Source: Bartonella sp. HY328
GTDB lineage: Bacteria > Pseudomonadota > Alphaproteobacteria > Rhizobiales > Rhizobiaceae
DNA length: 64,000 bases
Reading direction: 5' to 3'
Assembly (NCBI RefSeq): GCF_025449335.1
Contig: NZ_CP104883.1
Span: 1,232,501-1,296,500 of the forward strand
Positions 54,042 to 63,391 of this stretch are shown here, in pieces. The number at the start of each line of letters is the position of its first letter. Positions within the stretch are counted from its first letter, which is position 1. A program made the translations under genes and the position numbers. Under the pieces are notes generated by a model. The model did no database searches. It was given only the letters and a program-made list of their open reading frames with translations, and was not told where the DNA came from.

Positions 54042-55313
54042 TTAACGGCGCGGCAATAGCTTTTGTACTTCCGCTGCGGCATCATCGCGGGCTGTGTCAG
54101 CATCAGCCGTGCCACCAACGATGCGGGCAATATTATCAACAATGGCTTGAGTTATGCGCACGCCATTGCTGCCAGGGAATGCATACCACGGTGTCATTAA
54201 TGGCATTTGTTCAAGTGAAGGCTTGAAAAGCGGATTTTCTTCATAAAATGTGCCAAGATATTCAGGTGATGTGGCTGCAAGTTCATTATTGGGCACATAG
54301 CCAGTTCCTGGAACAACGACTGAGGCACCATAAGGACCTGCGGCAAATTTAGCAAATTCCCAAGCAGCTTTTTGCTTTTCAGGATCAGTTGTTAAAATGA
54401 TAATCGCATTACCACCAGTTGGCAGTTTGGCTTTTTCAGGGTTAAGAACTGGTATTTTTGCGGTTCTTAATTCAAACTTGTCACCAACGCTATTGATTGT
54501 GTTGCGTAATGCGGCGCTGCTGTAAAACTGAAAGCCAACTTTACCTGCGGCAAAAGCTTGCAATCCTGCGTCTGCGGTAAATTCTGGCATGCCGCCTTCT
54601 TTTACCAAGCGCTCAATAAGGTGAAAGGCTGCTGTGCCTTCTGGACCATTAAAGGCAACCGTCTTTTCGTCTTGTGATAGCATGGTGCCGCCAGCACCAA
54701 ATAACAGGGCGGAATACATCCAATCATCACCCTGCCAGCGTAAGTTGATGCTAGATACACCATTGCCAAGGGCTTTAATTTTTGCGCCAATACGAATGAC
54801 GTCATCCCAGTTTTGCGGTGGATTGTCGGGGTTCTCACCAACCGCGCGGAAAAGATCTGCATTATAATACATAATTGGGTTAGACGTTGCAAAAGCAAGA
54901 CCTACTTGCTTGTCGCCAATTTTTGCAAGATTAAGGATGTTTTCGCTAAAGCCTTGTTTGGCAAGCGTATCTTTTTCGGCGTTTAAATAGGGGGTAAGGT
55001 CAACGCCAACATTGCGCTCACTTAGCATTCTTAAACGGTTAAGGGCAACAAAGGTTACATCTGGTTGTTCAGCCGTATTAGCTTGGCGCAAAATCGTCTG
55101 GATGCCTTGCTCATAATTATCGGACGGATTAACAAAGCTAATCACAACATTTGGATTTTCTTCCATATATTTTTGTGAGATTTTTGCCATCACGTCTTTA
55201 AAAAAGCCCGGCATAGGATAATGGACTTTTAACGTCGTTTGCGAAAAAGCAGCACCGCTAAGTGCAACCGATATGCCGATCGCGGCACATATGGATTTTA
55301 AGACTTTTTTCAT
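54042..55313 (-). CDS. ABC importer substrate-binding protein (sugar/glycerol-phosphate type)
   Basis: 423 residues from ATG 55313. Signal peptide MKKVLKSICAAIGISVALSG with cleavage near AFSQT. The family 1 extracellular solute-binding fold is visible in YEQGIQTILRQANTAEQPDV, KQVGLAFATSNPIMYYNADL, PPQNWDDVIRIGAKIKAL, GGNAIIILTTDPEKQKAAWE and FAKFAAGP. It is related to MalE/UgpB-type binders. The ligand is not readable from sequence: the pocket residues do not plainly match E. coli UgpB. The metallophosphoesterase at the head of the operon makes a phosphodiester or glycerol-phosphate possible. Last gene of the operon. Confidence 0.85.
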   Translation of the reverse strand: MKKVLKSICAAIGISVALSGAAFSQTTLKVHYPMPGFFKDVMAKISQKYMEENPNVVISFVNPSDNYEQGIQTILRQANTAEQPDVTFVALNRLRMLSERNVGVDLTPYLNAEKDTLAKQGFSENILNLAKIGDKQVGLAFATSNPIMYYNADLFRAVGENPDNPPQNWDDVIRIGAKIKALGNGVSSINLRWQGDDWMYSALLFGAGGTMLSQDEKTVAFNGPEGTAAFHLIERLVKEGGMPEFTADAGLQAFAAGKVGFQFYSSAALRNTINSVGDKFELRTAKIPVLNPEKAKLPTGGNAIIILTTDPEKQKAAWEFAKFAAGPYGASVVVPGTGYVPNNELAATSPEYLGTFYEENPLFKPSLEQMPLMTPWYAFPGSNGVRITQAIVDNIARIVGGTADADTARDDAAAEVQKLLPRR

Positions 55314-55333
55314 AAGTACTCTCCGTTATGGTT

Positions 55334-56155
55334 TTAACCTTTAAGGCCGGTTAGGGTTATTCCCTCAATGAAGCGGCGTTGCGCAAAAAGGAATGCAAGA
55401 ACAAGGGGAAGGGTGATGATTAATGTTGCTGCCATCAAGACACCGTAATCGCTGCCCGATTCAGCGGCGCGAAAATAAAGTAAGCCCAATGGAGGTGTTG
55501 CTTTATTCATGTCGGTTATAACGATTAATGGCCAAAATAGGTCATTCCAATGAGCAACAACAGAAAAGATTGAAAATGCAGTTATTGCAGGCCAAGCATT
55601 AGGGACAACAACCCGCGCGATGATGCCAAGTTCTGACATGCCATCAAGTCGCGCGGCGTGTAAAAGGTCGTCGGGTAGAGCTTTAAAAAATTGCGTAAAA
55701 AGAAAAATGCCAAATACAGAAATGAAGAACGGTAGCCCCATTGCTGTATAGCTATTTAAAATACTTAAATTGCTAAAAGCGACATAAAGGGGCAGGGCAG
55801 TGGCGTGAATAGGCACTAATAATCCCAGCATAACCAGTGCGATCATAAAACGTGCACCGCGAAATTTAAGTTTAGCCATGGCATAAGCACAAGGAATAGC
55901 CACCACCACTTGTACAACCAAAATAAGCAAGCAAATAAAAACACCATTTAGCATTATTTGTGCCATAGGAACGCGCGTTAAGGCCTTGCCAATATTATCT
56001 AATAATGCCCAATTTTTCGGGATAAGCGACAGAGTAGAAGTAAATATTTCGTCTTGTGGCTTTGCGGCTGTGCTCAACATCCAAATATAAGGCAATAGAA
56101 AAATAAATGTGCCAAGAGCCAGAAAACCATTACGAAAGATGCGAAAAATTGACAT
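55334..56155 (-). CDS. ABC importer permease, UgpE/MalG type
   Basis: 273 residues from the ATG at 56155 (MSIFRIFRNGFLALG). The frame is open to 56242 across the end of the other permease, but that part is not membrane-like. Six membrane segments and the EAA loop HAARLDGMSELGIIARVVVPN, which docks to the ATPase. The start FLLPYIWMLSTAAKPQDEIF is the MalG/UgpE signature, with the large periplasmic loop after helix 1. It lies 20 bases before the binding-protein gene in the same unit. Confidence 0.88.
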   Translation of the reverse strand: MSIFRIFRNGFLALGTFIFLLPYIWMLSTAAKPQDEIFTSTLSLIPKNWALLDNIGKALTRVPMAQIMLNGVFICLLILVVQVVVAIPCAYAMAKLKFRGARFMIALVMLGLLVPIHATALPLYVAFSNLSILNSYTAMGLPFFISVFGIFLFTQFFKALPDDLLHAARLDGMSELGIIARVVVPNAWPAITAFSIFSVVAHWNDLFWPLIVITDMNKATPPLGLLYFRAAESGSDYGVLMAATLIITLPLVLAFLFAQRRFIEGITLTGLKG

Positions 56156-56213
56156 TATTTTACCTAAAGTCGAAAGGAGAAAAATGGATGGTTGCAATTG
56201 GAAATAGTTTTTA

Positions 56214-57149
56214 TCACTGGTAATGAACACGTTTTTCAACAAAGCGATGTTGCAACAACATCATGACGAGTAAAATAGCGATAAATACCATTGTCATGGC
56301 AGATGCATAACCAACGCGTAAATAGATGAACCCTTCTTGATAAATGGTCCATAATAAAACCTCAGTCGATTTATTGGGGCCACCTTCAGTTAGGGTTTTT
56401 ACGGTTTCAAAAACTTTAACCGAGTTGATGATGGAAATGGTTAAAACAAAAATCGTTGTGGGGCCAAGTAATGGCCAAGTTACCAAACGGAATTTGTCAA
56501 AGCGTGAACGCACGCCATCAATTTCCGCCGCATCATAAAGGTCTTTAGGAATAGCGGTAAGGCCAGCAAGAAACAACACCATATTAAAGCCAATGGTTTG
56601 CCAAATACCAATAATTGCAAGGCTACCAAGAGCACTATTGGCTGAACCAAGCCAATTGGGGCCTGCAATGCCAAATATTGCTAGAAAACCGTTGATTGGG
56701 CCAACCGTTGGGTGAAATAGATATTGCCAAACCGTTGCCATTGCAACAATGAGCGAAGCAACAGGCAAAAAATACACAGTCCTAAAAAAAGCTTTGCCCT
56801 TATTAAGGCTGTTAATTGCCAAAGCACTTAATAAGCCAAGAATAAGCGATGCTGGGGTAACAATTAAAACATATTTTATGGTATTTTGAAGGGAGATACG
56901 AAAGTTTTTGTCATTAAATAATTCAATATAATTGTTAAAGCCAGTGAAGGCAAAATTTGGATAGCCAAGTTCAAAATCCGTGAAGCTTAAAATAGCGATG
57001 GCTAATACCGGTAATATAATCAGTAATAGTGCCAAAATAAGTGCAGGTGCCATCAAGGTAAAAGCTAATTTTTCTTCGCGCTTGGCTCGCAATTTGGCAA
57101 TATTGGGCATTGTCGGCGTGTAAGGCGCTGAAATGCTGGTCTCAGACAT
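56214..57149 (-). CDS. ABC importer permease, UgpA/MalF type
   Basis: 311 residues. Six membrane segments and the EAA loop DAAEIDGVRSRFDKFRLVTW-PLL. The N-terminal 25 residues are cytoplasmic and polar. SFTDFELGYPNFAFTGFNNY in the first periplasmic loop and the end EKRVHYQ match the UgpA/LacF group. It pairs with the UgpE-type permease 58 bases downstream and follows the ATPase gene by 51 bases. Confidence 0.88.
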   Translation of the reverse strand: MSETSISAPYTPTMPNIAKLRAKREEKLAFTLMAPALILALLLIILPVLAIAILSFTDFELGYPNFAFTGFNNYIELFNDKNFRISLQNTIKYVLIVTPASLILGLLSALAINSLNKGKAFFRTVYFLPVASLIVAMATVWQYLFHPTVGPINGFLAIFGIAGPNWLGSANSALGSLAIIGIWQTIGFNMVLFLAGLTAIPKDLYDAAEIDGVRSRFDKFRLVTWPLLGPTTIFVLTISIINSVKVFETVKTLTEGGPNKSTEVLLWTIYQEGFIYLRVGYASAMTMVFIAILLVMMLLQHRFVEKRVHYQ

Positions 57150-57200
57150 TGGATCTTCCCCGGTTCGCTTTGTGTTTGGGCTTAAATAAAGAGCAATGAT

Positions 57201-58319
57201 TTATCGTATCCGCAATCCGTCGGAATCGAAAAACAGCAATTTTTCATCGTCAAAATCAAGATGAATGGGCATGCCGACTTTTAGCGATATCGCTTCCTCT
57301 GGCGTGAAACGGGCAATTAATTCATCACATTCATTGGGTAGGTTTATTGCGGCTAAAACTTCATTGCCGATAAATTCAACACGGGCAATATTGCCTTTTA
57401 TTGGGGATGTATCATCACTTATGCGGATATGTTCGGGACGGATGCCAATTTGCACTTTTTGGCCAGTTGCTAAACGAACATTGGGATTAATGATTTTACC
57501 GGCGATGTTGAGCTTAGCATTATCATTATAAAGAGCAGTTATAATATTAATGCGCGGCGATCCGATAAATCGCGCCACCTCGATATGGCTTGGATTATTA
57601 TATACCTCTGTCGGTGCGGCTATCTGCAATAAATTGCCATGCATCATAACTGCAACTCGGTCTGCCATGCTCAAGGCTTCGGTTTGGTCATGGGTAACAT
57701 ATAATGTCGGCACGCCAGCTTTACGGTGTAAATCTACAATTTCAGCGCGCGTATGTACGCGTAAATTAGCATCAAGATTGGATAGAGGCTCATCCATCAA
57801 AAAGGTTTTCGGCCGGCGTACCAATGCACGGGCCAAGGCAACGCGCTGCCTTTGCCCGCCCGACATTTGCCCCGGCTTTCTATTTAAAAATGGGCTAATT
57901 TTTAGGCTTTCAGCCGTTTCTGCTACGGCGCGATCAATTTTTTGGCGAGTTGAGCGGTAGCCGGGCATAAAACTGCCAATAATGGGCAAGCGCTGGGTAT
58001 TGGTTAAATCGCGCATTGCTAAAGGAACAGCTATATTTTGCCCAGCGGTTAAATGCGGGTATAGCGCATAGGATTGAAAGACCATGGCAATATTACGCTC
58101 GCTTGGTCGCGCATTGGTCATATCATGCTTTCCAACAATGATTTTGCCACTATCAGCATGTTCAAGACCTGCTGCTATGCGTAATAATGTGCTTTTACCG
58201 CAGCCAGATGGGCCGACAAGTGCAATAAATTCGTTTTCGCTGGCCTCGATGGAGACATTTTTCAAAATAACATTATCGCCAAAAGATTTGGATATATTAT
58301 GTAAAGCAAAAGCGCTCAT
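57201..58319 (-). CDS. ugpC: ABC importer ATPase, UgpC/MalK type
   Basis: 372 residues. Walker A GPSGCGKST near 35-43, Q-loop MVFQSYALYPHLT, signature MSGGQRQRVALARAL, Walker B FLMDEPLSNLD and the switch histidine in YVTHDQTEAL. The C-terminal 130 residues form the OB-fold regulatory domain of the CUT1 importers (IGIRPEHIRI). Between Walker A and the signature there is an insertion of some 20 residues (LTNTQRLPIIGSFMPGYRST) unlike the usual LRK-x-P stretch. Its ATG shares one base with the stop of the phosphoesterase gene. The name follows common practice for this ATPase group; the true substrate is open. Confidence 0.85.
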   Translation of the reverse strand: MSAFALHNISKSFGDNVILKNVSIEASENEFIALVGPSGCGKSTLLRIAAGLEHADSGKIIVGKHDMTNARPSERNIAMVFQSYALYPHLTAGQNIAVPLAMRDLTNTQRLPIIGSFMPGYRSTRQKIDRAVAETAESLKISPFLNRKPGQMSGGQRQRVALARALVRRPKTFLMDEPLSNLDANLRVHTRAEIVDLHRKAGVPTLYVTHDQTEALSMADRVAVMMHGNLLQIAAPTEVYNNPSHIEVARFIGSPRINIITALYNDNAKLNIAGKIINPNVRLATGQKVQIGIRPEHIRISDDTSPIKGNIARVEFIGNEVLAAINLPNECDELIARFTPEEAISLKVGMPIHLDFDDEKLLFFDSDGLRIR

Positions 58320-59149
58320 TATTTTTTATCCCCACTGGTTGAATGCATGGGATAGATTTCACCGATAATGTCATCAATGATGAATTTTTGAAGCCCAGGA
58401 ATAGATATTGGCGTGCTTGTTACATTGTCTTTTGTAAACTCATGCATAATAGCGCCAAGGCAATTTACACCAGGAAGGGCGGTTTCGTTAAATTCAACGA
58501 TATAGGATGTTGGTGCCGTCCAAATAAAATCAATACCGTTATAATGGGCTTTATGGCTTTTATGGATGTGGCCACTTGCATGAAGCTTAACCCGATACTG
58601 CGCAAATAAATCCAATAGCTCTTGGCGCTTTTTGGGTTCAATTCCCCAATATCCTGTTTCCCCCTCAAAAGGGCTATCCATGAAAATTGGCTTATGGGCA
58701 AAAATTGCAATATTTTTATCTTTGCTGGCCTCAAGCGTTTCTTTAAGCCAGTTTTGCTGCGCATTATCACGCGCATCATTAAGTCCGATAAATAGGCTGT
58801 TTAAGCCAATAAGCCGCCAGTTATCTATATCATGAAACCAATGGTCTGGACCTACGATATTTTGCCACCGCGCAATACGAATATCATTAACCGGTTGAAA
58901 TGCGCCATTTAAGTGCCCAACGTCATGATTGCCGGGTATGATTGCAAAAGGAATATTAAGTGAGCGCATGCGTTCAATACCAAATTGCAAATCCTCATCC
59001 TTATCCGCGCCGTCAATGCCAAGGTCGCCGGTATGAATGATCATATCAGGCTTGACGTCTAAAATATAATCTTTGACGGGTTGCCAATTGGCATTAAAAT
59101 GCGGTTTTGTTGGACTCATATGAGTGTCGCTAATTTGCAATATGCGCAT
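58319..59149 (-). CDS. Calcineurin-like metallophosphoesterase (CpdA/GpdQ type)
   Basis: 276 residues from ATG 59149 (MRILQISDTHMSP), 9 bases after AGGAA; the open frame to 59257 is ignored. The two-metal site is complete: DTH, HTGDLGIDG, GNHD in IPGNHDVG, AHKP, and GHIHKSHKAHYNG. The class III cyclic-nucleotide phosphodiesterase group includes CpdA (cAMP) and GpdQ (glycerophosphodiesters). As first gene of an ABC importer operon of the UgpC type it may well split an imported phosphodiester, parallel to UgpQ in E. coli, which is unrelated in fold. The cAMP role cannot be excluded. Confidence 0.85.
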   Translation of the reverse strand: MRILQISDTHMSPTKPHFNANWQPVKDYILDVKPDMIIHTGDLGIDGADKDEDLQFGIERMRSLNIPFAIIPGNHDVGHLNGAFQPVNDIRIARWQNIVGPDHWFHDIDNWRLIGLNSLFIGLNDARDNAQQNWLKETLEASKDKNIAIFAHKPIFMDSPFEGETGYWGIEPKKRQELLDLFAQYRVKLHASGHIHKSHKAHYNGIDFIWTAPTSYIVEFNETALPGVNCLGAIMHEFTKDNVTSTPISIPGLQKFIIDDIIGEIYPMHSTSGDKK

Positions 59150-59688
59150 AGTTTTCTTTCCTAATATAAAGGAAATATCCTTTAGATTTAAAAGTGAAAA
59201 AAAGGCGCAATGCTTTGCAAATTGCTTAAGACCAAAGCCCGCTGACCCTTTTGTCAAATCAATTTAATTCGAAGCTTGGTATGCGGTGTTGATGACAGCA
59301 ACATTGTATTTTTATTACAATTTGATGAAGCAATGCCTATACATTATTTTTTGCTTATAAAATGCGATTGTTGAAATTTAATGTTTGAAGGATGTATTTT
59401 ATTGGTAGATTTTTTTAATTTATTACTAAAAAGGCTAAGTTATGAAAATGGATGATGGGTTTATAACCACAAAAGATCTTGACTGGTTTTCATATCTATT
59501 GGCTAACCAATTGGAAATAATTCATCTATGCATCATGGAATTTCATGACAAATAACTTAAAAATTGGCTTTTAATCCCCGATTTAATTTATAGCTTTTAT
59601 AAAAATGTTTGCAAATTTTTGCACCTAGTCGCAATATAGCCACATTTCGAGGAGCCGGACAGATTCTGTCCTTATTGGAGGGTTACCT
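59150..59688. promoter_or_regulatory. Divergent control region, importer operon / cstA
   Basis: 540 AT-rich bases. TGCAAA-TT-TTTGCA at 59610-59623 is a perfect 14-bp palindrome about 70 bases before cstA, a possible operator. GGACAG-ATT-CTGTCC (59657-59671) is a hairpin directly before the GGAGGG ribosome-binding site at 59677. A small frame, ATG 59442 to TAA 59553 (37 residues, AAGG upstream), may code for a short peptide but is unproven. Confidence 0.4.
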
Positions 59689-61761
59689 ATGTTATATAGA
59701 GCCAAGCCTTTAAGCGCCATGCACAAACTTATTCTTGGTTTGCTGGCAATTATTGGCGCATTTTCTTTAGGCTATATTGCTTTAAATCGTGGCGAAGCGA
59801 TCAATGCCGTTTGGATTGTTGTTGCGGCAGTTTGTGTTTATCTTATTGCTTATCGCCTTTATGGCATGTTTATTTTGAATAAAGTTTTACAGGCTGATCC
59901 CACCCGTATGACGCCAGCTGTGCGCCATAATGATGGGCTTGATTATGTGCCAACTGACAAGAATATATTGTATGGCCACCATTTTGCTGCGATCGCTGGT
60001 GCTGGGCCATTAGTTGGGCCAGTTCTTGCCGCGCAAATGGGTTATCTGCCCGGCATGCTTTGGATCTTGGCAGGCTGTGTGCTTGCTGGTGCTGTGCAAG
60101 ACTTTATGGTTCTTTTCATTTCAACTCGCCGCGATGGTCGCTCACTGGGTGAGCTTGTGCGTGAAGAAATGGGTACAATACCCGGCATCATTGCCCTTGT
60201 TGGCTGTTTCATGATTATGCTTATCATTCTCGGCGTTTTGGCTATGGTGGTGGTTAATGCTCTTGATGGTAGTCCTTGGGGTACGTATACGGTTGGCTTT
60301 ACCATTCCTTTAGCATTGTTTATGGGTGTTTATTTGCGCTATATTCGCCCAGGTCGGGTTGGTGAGGTTTCCATTATTGGCATCGCTTTCCTGATGTTTG
60401 CGATTATTTCAGGTGGTTGGTTTGCAGATAGTAGTATCGGGCATTATTTAAGTTTCAATAAGCCAACGCTTGCCAGTATCATTATTTTTTATGGATTTAT
60501 CGCTGCGGTTTTACCGGTTTGGCTTTTGCTCGCACCGCGTGATTATCTTTCGACCTTTTTAAAAATTGGTACCATTATTGGTCTTGCTATTGGTATCGTT
60601 ATTTTACGACCAACGCTTGAAATGCCAGCATTGACAGATTTTGCGGCAAAAGGTGGGCCTGTATGGGCTGGGCAGCTTTTCCCATTCTTGTTCATTACCA
60701 TTGCCTGTGGTGCCGTGTCGGGCTTCCACGCGCTTATTTCATCAGGTACTACGCCTAAGATGCTCGCCAATGAATCACAGGCTTGCTATATTGGCTATGG
60801 TGGCATGTTGATGGAATCTTTTGTGGCTATCATGGCTTTGGTGGCTGCTTGTGTCATTAATCCTGGTGTTTATTTTGCTATGAATACCCCCTTAGGCACG
60901 TTGGTTCCCAATGGGACGGTTGATGCTTTACAATCTGCATCCCAAGTCATTTCAGCTTGGGGTTTTCATGTTACGCCAGAAATTTTGCAGCAAATCGCAA
61001 AAGATGTTGGTGAACCAAGTATTCTTGGCCGTGCTGGCGGTGCGCCAACCTTGGCTGTTGGTATGGCGCATATTTTGCATAATGCTATGTCAGGCTGGCT
61101 TGGTATGTCGTTTTGGTACCATTTTGCGATTTTGTTTGAAGCCTTGTTCATATTAACTGCGGTTGATGCAGGCACCCGTTCTGCTCGCTTTATGCTGCAA
61201 GATCTTCTTGGTCTTGTGCATCCAGGCTTGCGTAAAACCGATAGCCTACCAGCAAATCTTTTAGCGACATTTATTGTTGTCTTGCTTTGGGGCTATTTTG
61301 TTATGGTCGGTGCCCTCGATGAAACAGGTAAAGGCGGCATTTATACATTATGGCCATTATTTGGTATTGCAAACCAGATGCTTGCAGCAATAGCTTTGAT
61401 GTTGTGCGCTGTGGTCTTGTTTAAGATGAAGCGTCAACGTTTTGCTTGGGTTGCCATTATTCCTGCATGTTGGTTGCTTATTTGCACTATGACTGCTGGC
61501 TGGATTAAAATATTTGATGCAAAATTGAGCTTTTTTGTTGCTGCATCAAATGCCGCAAATATGCAGGGCAAAATTAGCAATACAGTGAACGGCGTTTTAA
61601 CTGCATTCTTTATGTTGGTTGTTATTTCGCTCGCAATCTATTCAATCAAAACGGCAATGGCTGCCCTTAAAAACGATAAGCCCACATCTGCCGAATTGCC
61701 TTATGAAAGATTGCCAGACCAATATATTCCTGAAGAATATAGAGATGCAAAGACGGCATAA
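59689..61761 (+). CDS. cstA: Carbon starvation protein A family transporter
   Basis: 690 residues with about 16-18 membrane segments. Family marks: GHHFAAIAGAGPLVGPVLAAQ-MG, the stretch DFMVLFISTRRDGRSLGELV, GFHALISSGTTPKMLANESQ, GYGGMLMESFVAIMAL, and VDAGTRSARFMLQD. Members import peptides or pyruvate: E. coli CstA, and BtsT, which takes up pyruvate. GGAGGG lies 7 bases before ATG 59689. A YbdD/YjiX gene and a YjiA-type GTPase follow, the same trio as in E. coli yjiY-yjiX-yjiA, so a BtsT-like pyruvate role is as likely as CstA. No BtsSR or DctB-like sensor lies alongside. Confidence 0.93.
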   Translation: MLYRAKPLSAMHKLILGLLAIIGAFSLGYIALNRGEAINAVWIVVAAVCVYLIAYRLYGMFILNKVLQADPTRMTPAVRHNDGLDYVPTDKNILYGHHFAAIAGAGPLVGPVLAAQMGYLPGMLWILAGCVLAGAVQDFMVLFISTRRDGRSLGELVREEMGTIPGIIALVGCFMIMLIILGVLAMVVVNALDGSPWGTYTVGFTIPLALFMGVYLRYIRPGRVGEVSIIGIAFLMFAIISGGWFADSSIGHYLSFNKPTLASIIIFYGFIAAVLPVWLLLAPRDYLSTFLKIGTIIGLAIGIVILRPTLEMPALTDFAAKGGPVWAGQLFPFLFITIACGAVSGFHALISSGTTPKMLANESQACYIGYGGMLMESFVAIMALVAACVINPGVYFAMNTPLGTLVPNGTVDALQSASQVISAWGFHVTPEILQQIAKDVGEPSILGRAGGAPTLAVGMAHILHNAMSGWLGMSFWYHFAILFEALFILTAVDAGTRSARFMLQDLLGLVHPGLRKTDSLPANLLATFIVVLLWGYFVMVGALDETGKGGIYTLWPLFGIANQMLAAIALMLCAVVLFKMKRQRFAWVAIIPACWLLICTMTAGWIKIFDAKLSFFVAASNAANMQGKISNTVNGVLTAFFMLVVISLAIYSIKTAMAALKNDKPTSAELPYERLPDQYIPEEYRDAKTA

Positions 61762-61778
61762 GACTATGTACTGAAACC

Positions 61779-61817
61779 AATGTGGTCTGCTCATTTTTAA
61801 AATTGGCAGACCATATT
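61779..61817 (+). promoter_or_regulatory. Stem-loop between cstA and the YbdD-type gene
   Basis: TGGTCTGC (61783-61790) pairs with GCAGACCA (61806-61813), extendable to 12 bp with one wobble. T-rich loop, no T-tract after it. It may lower or stabilise downstream mRNA. Confidence 0.5.
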
Positions 61818-61867
61818 AACAATTTAAAAATCAATACCAAGCATTCAATATTGGTGGAGGAAATGCC

Positions 61868-62065
61868 ATGTTTAACAAAATTGCTAAGGCCGGCAAATAT
61901 ATGGGGCAGGCGGCTAAATTAATGATTGGCGTGCCTGACTATGACAATTATGTTCAGCATATGCGACTAACCCATCCAGACCAAACACCAATGACCTATC
62001 CAGAGTTTTTTAAAGATAGGCAAGATGCTCGTTTTGGTGGCAAGGGTGGCTTTAAGTGCTGCTAG
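61868..62065 (+). CDS. YbdD/YjiX-family small protein
   Basis: 65 residues after TTGGTGGAGG. The core GVPDYDNYVQHMRLTHPDQT and PMTYPEFFKDRQDARFGGKG with a C-terminal CC end is the YbdD/YjiX (DUF466) family. These always accompany CstA/BtsT transporters and are needed for their activity. It fits the neighbour upstream. Confidence 0.93.
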   Translation: MFNKIAKAGKYMGQAAKLMIGVPDYDNYVQHMRLTHPDQTPMTYPEFFKDRQDARFGGKGGFKCC

Positions 62066-62307
62066 ATTAGGGCGCCGATATTTTGGCTCTACATATATTT
62101 GCAAGAGCTTTGTTAAATTTTCCAAATTGTAGTTCTTACGGCATTTTGCTCAATTCTTTAATTTGTATTTTCTTTTATAATCAGTGTGTTGTGTTGATTA
62201 ATTAACTTATGGTTAAAACTTTATTTAAAGTTATGGTTAAGAAAGCGTTAATTTTTCTAAAGAGTTTACGTTAAGGTTTTGATTTTAAATTATTAAAGGG
62301 TTTTCTT
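62066..62307. other. Spacer before the CobW-type gene
   Basis: 240 AT-rich bases. GTTAAGAAAGCGTTAA near 62233 and GTTTACGTTAAGG near 62264 are T/A-rich and could hold a separate promoter for the GTPase gene. Nothing firm. Confidence 0.3.
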
Positions 62308-63318
62308 ATGGTTGTTCCTGTTACTGTTTTATCGGGTTTTTTGGGTACTGGTAAAACAACCTTAATCAATCATTTATTACGCAATGATCAATGGACACCA
62401 TTTGCGATCATTGAAAATGAATTTGGTGAAACAGGCATTGATGGCATATTGCTTGAAAAGCGCGATAAGCTTGAAATTGTAGAAATGAGTAATGGCTGTG
62501 TCTGCTGTAGTGTTCGGGGTGAATTTGCAACTGGCATTAATCAATTGCTTGAAAAGCGCGACAAAGGAATGGTTGATTTTGAACGCATCATAATTGAAAC
62601 CACTGGACTTGCTGACCCTTCGCCTGTCGTGCAAACTTTTTTTGTTGATGATAATCTGCGCGAAAAAACTATGCTTGATGCCTGCATTGTCCTTGCTGAT
62701 AGCGAGCATATTGAGCGCCAATTGGATGAGCATAATGTGGCGGTAGCGCAAATTGCCTTTGCCGATCGTATCTTTTTAACCAAAACTGATCGTATTGACA
62801 GCGAAAAAAAACAATTAATCTTAAAAAGATTAAGTAAAATCAATAATAAAGCTGACTTTTTTGAAGTGATTAATGGTGCTTGTCCGCAGGAACTTTGGCT
62901 CAATGTCAAAGCTTTTGAATTAAGTGATGAACTGCAAATAACTAAGGGAAGTTTTGGCTTTGATGAAGCGCAAAAGCCGCGCTTTAGTGCTTTTTCAGCG
63001 CAGGGCGTGCAGCAGCAATCTTGGGGGGATACTATCCAATCGCTCTATTTTGAAATGGAATTTTTCGATATTGACCGTCTCGGCAGCTTTATGGAAAAAT
63101 TGATTGAAGATTTTGGCAATGATATGCTGCGCTATAAGGGCGTTTTTGCCATTGCTGGTGACGAAAAGCGGCTTATTTTGCAAGGAGTGCATAAGGTAGC
63201 GGCGTTTGATTATGGCTCACCTTGGAATGAAGAAAAGGCACTATCAAAATTTATTATTATTGGCCGCGGGCTTGATCAAGATTGGTTGCATGAGCAATTA
63301 ACGCAATGTCTTGCATGA
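62308..63318 (+). CDS. CobW/COG0523-family GTPase (YjiA-like)
   Basis: 336 residues. Walker A GFLGTGKTTL at 10-19, the metal motif GCVCC near residue 70 (CxCC), Walker B IIETTGLADPSP and FLTKTDRID for guanine. The C-terminal CobW_C domain (about 225-330) has LYFEMEFFDIDRLGSFMEKL, LRYKGVFAIAG and KFIIIGRGLDQDWL. COG0523 GTPases are metal chaperones, often for zinc. In E. coli YjiA sits in the same place after YjiY and YjiX, so the trio is conserved. No Zur box was seen in the spacer upstream, so a zinc response is not indicated. Confidence 0.9.
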   Translation: MVVPVTVLSGFLGTGKTTLINHLLRNDQWTPFAIIENEFGETGIDGILLEKRDKLEIVEMSNGCVCCSVRGEFATGINQLLEKRDKGMVDFERIIIETTGLADPSPVVQTFFVDDNLREKTMLDACIVLADSEHIERQLDEHNVAVAQIAFADRIFLTKTDRIDSEKKQLILKRLSKINNKADFFEVINGACPQELWLNVKAFELSDELQITKGSFGFDEAQKPRFSAFSAQGVQQQSWGDTIQSLYFEMEFFDIDRLGSFMEKLIEDFGNDMLRYKGVFAIAGDEKRLILQGVHKVAAFDYGSPWNEEKALSKFIIIGRGLDQDWLHEQLTQCLA

Positions 63319-63320
63319 TT

Positions 63321-63366
63321 ATATAAGAGATTATTTTTTGAATTTTCAATAATCTCTTATATTTTA
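63321..63366. terminator. Bidirectional terminator between the GTPase gene and nrdF
   Basis: ATATAAGAGATTATT (63321-63335) pairs perfectly with AATAATCTCTTATAT (63348-63362) over 15 bp. T-rich flanks on both strands suit the convergent genes. Confidence 0.88.
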
Positions 63367-63391
63367 ATTGGTTATGCTAATTTATTGATGT

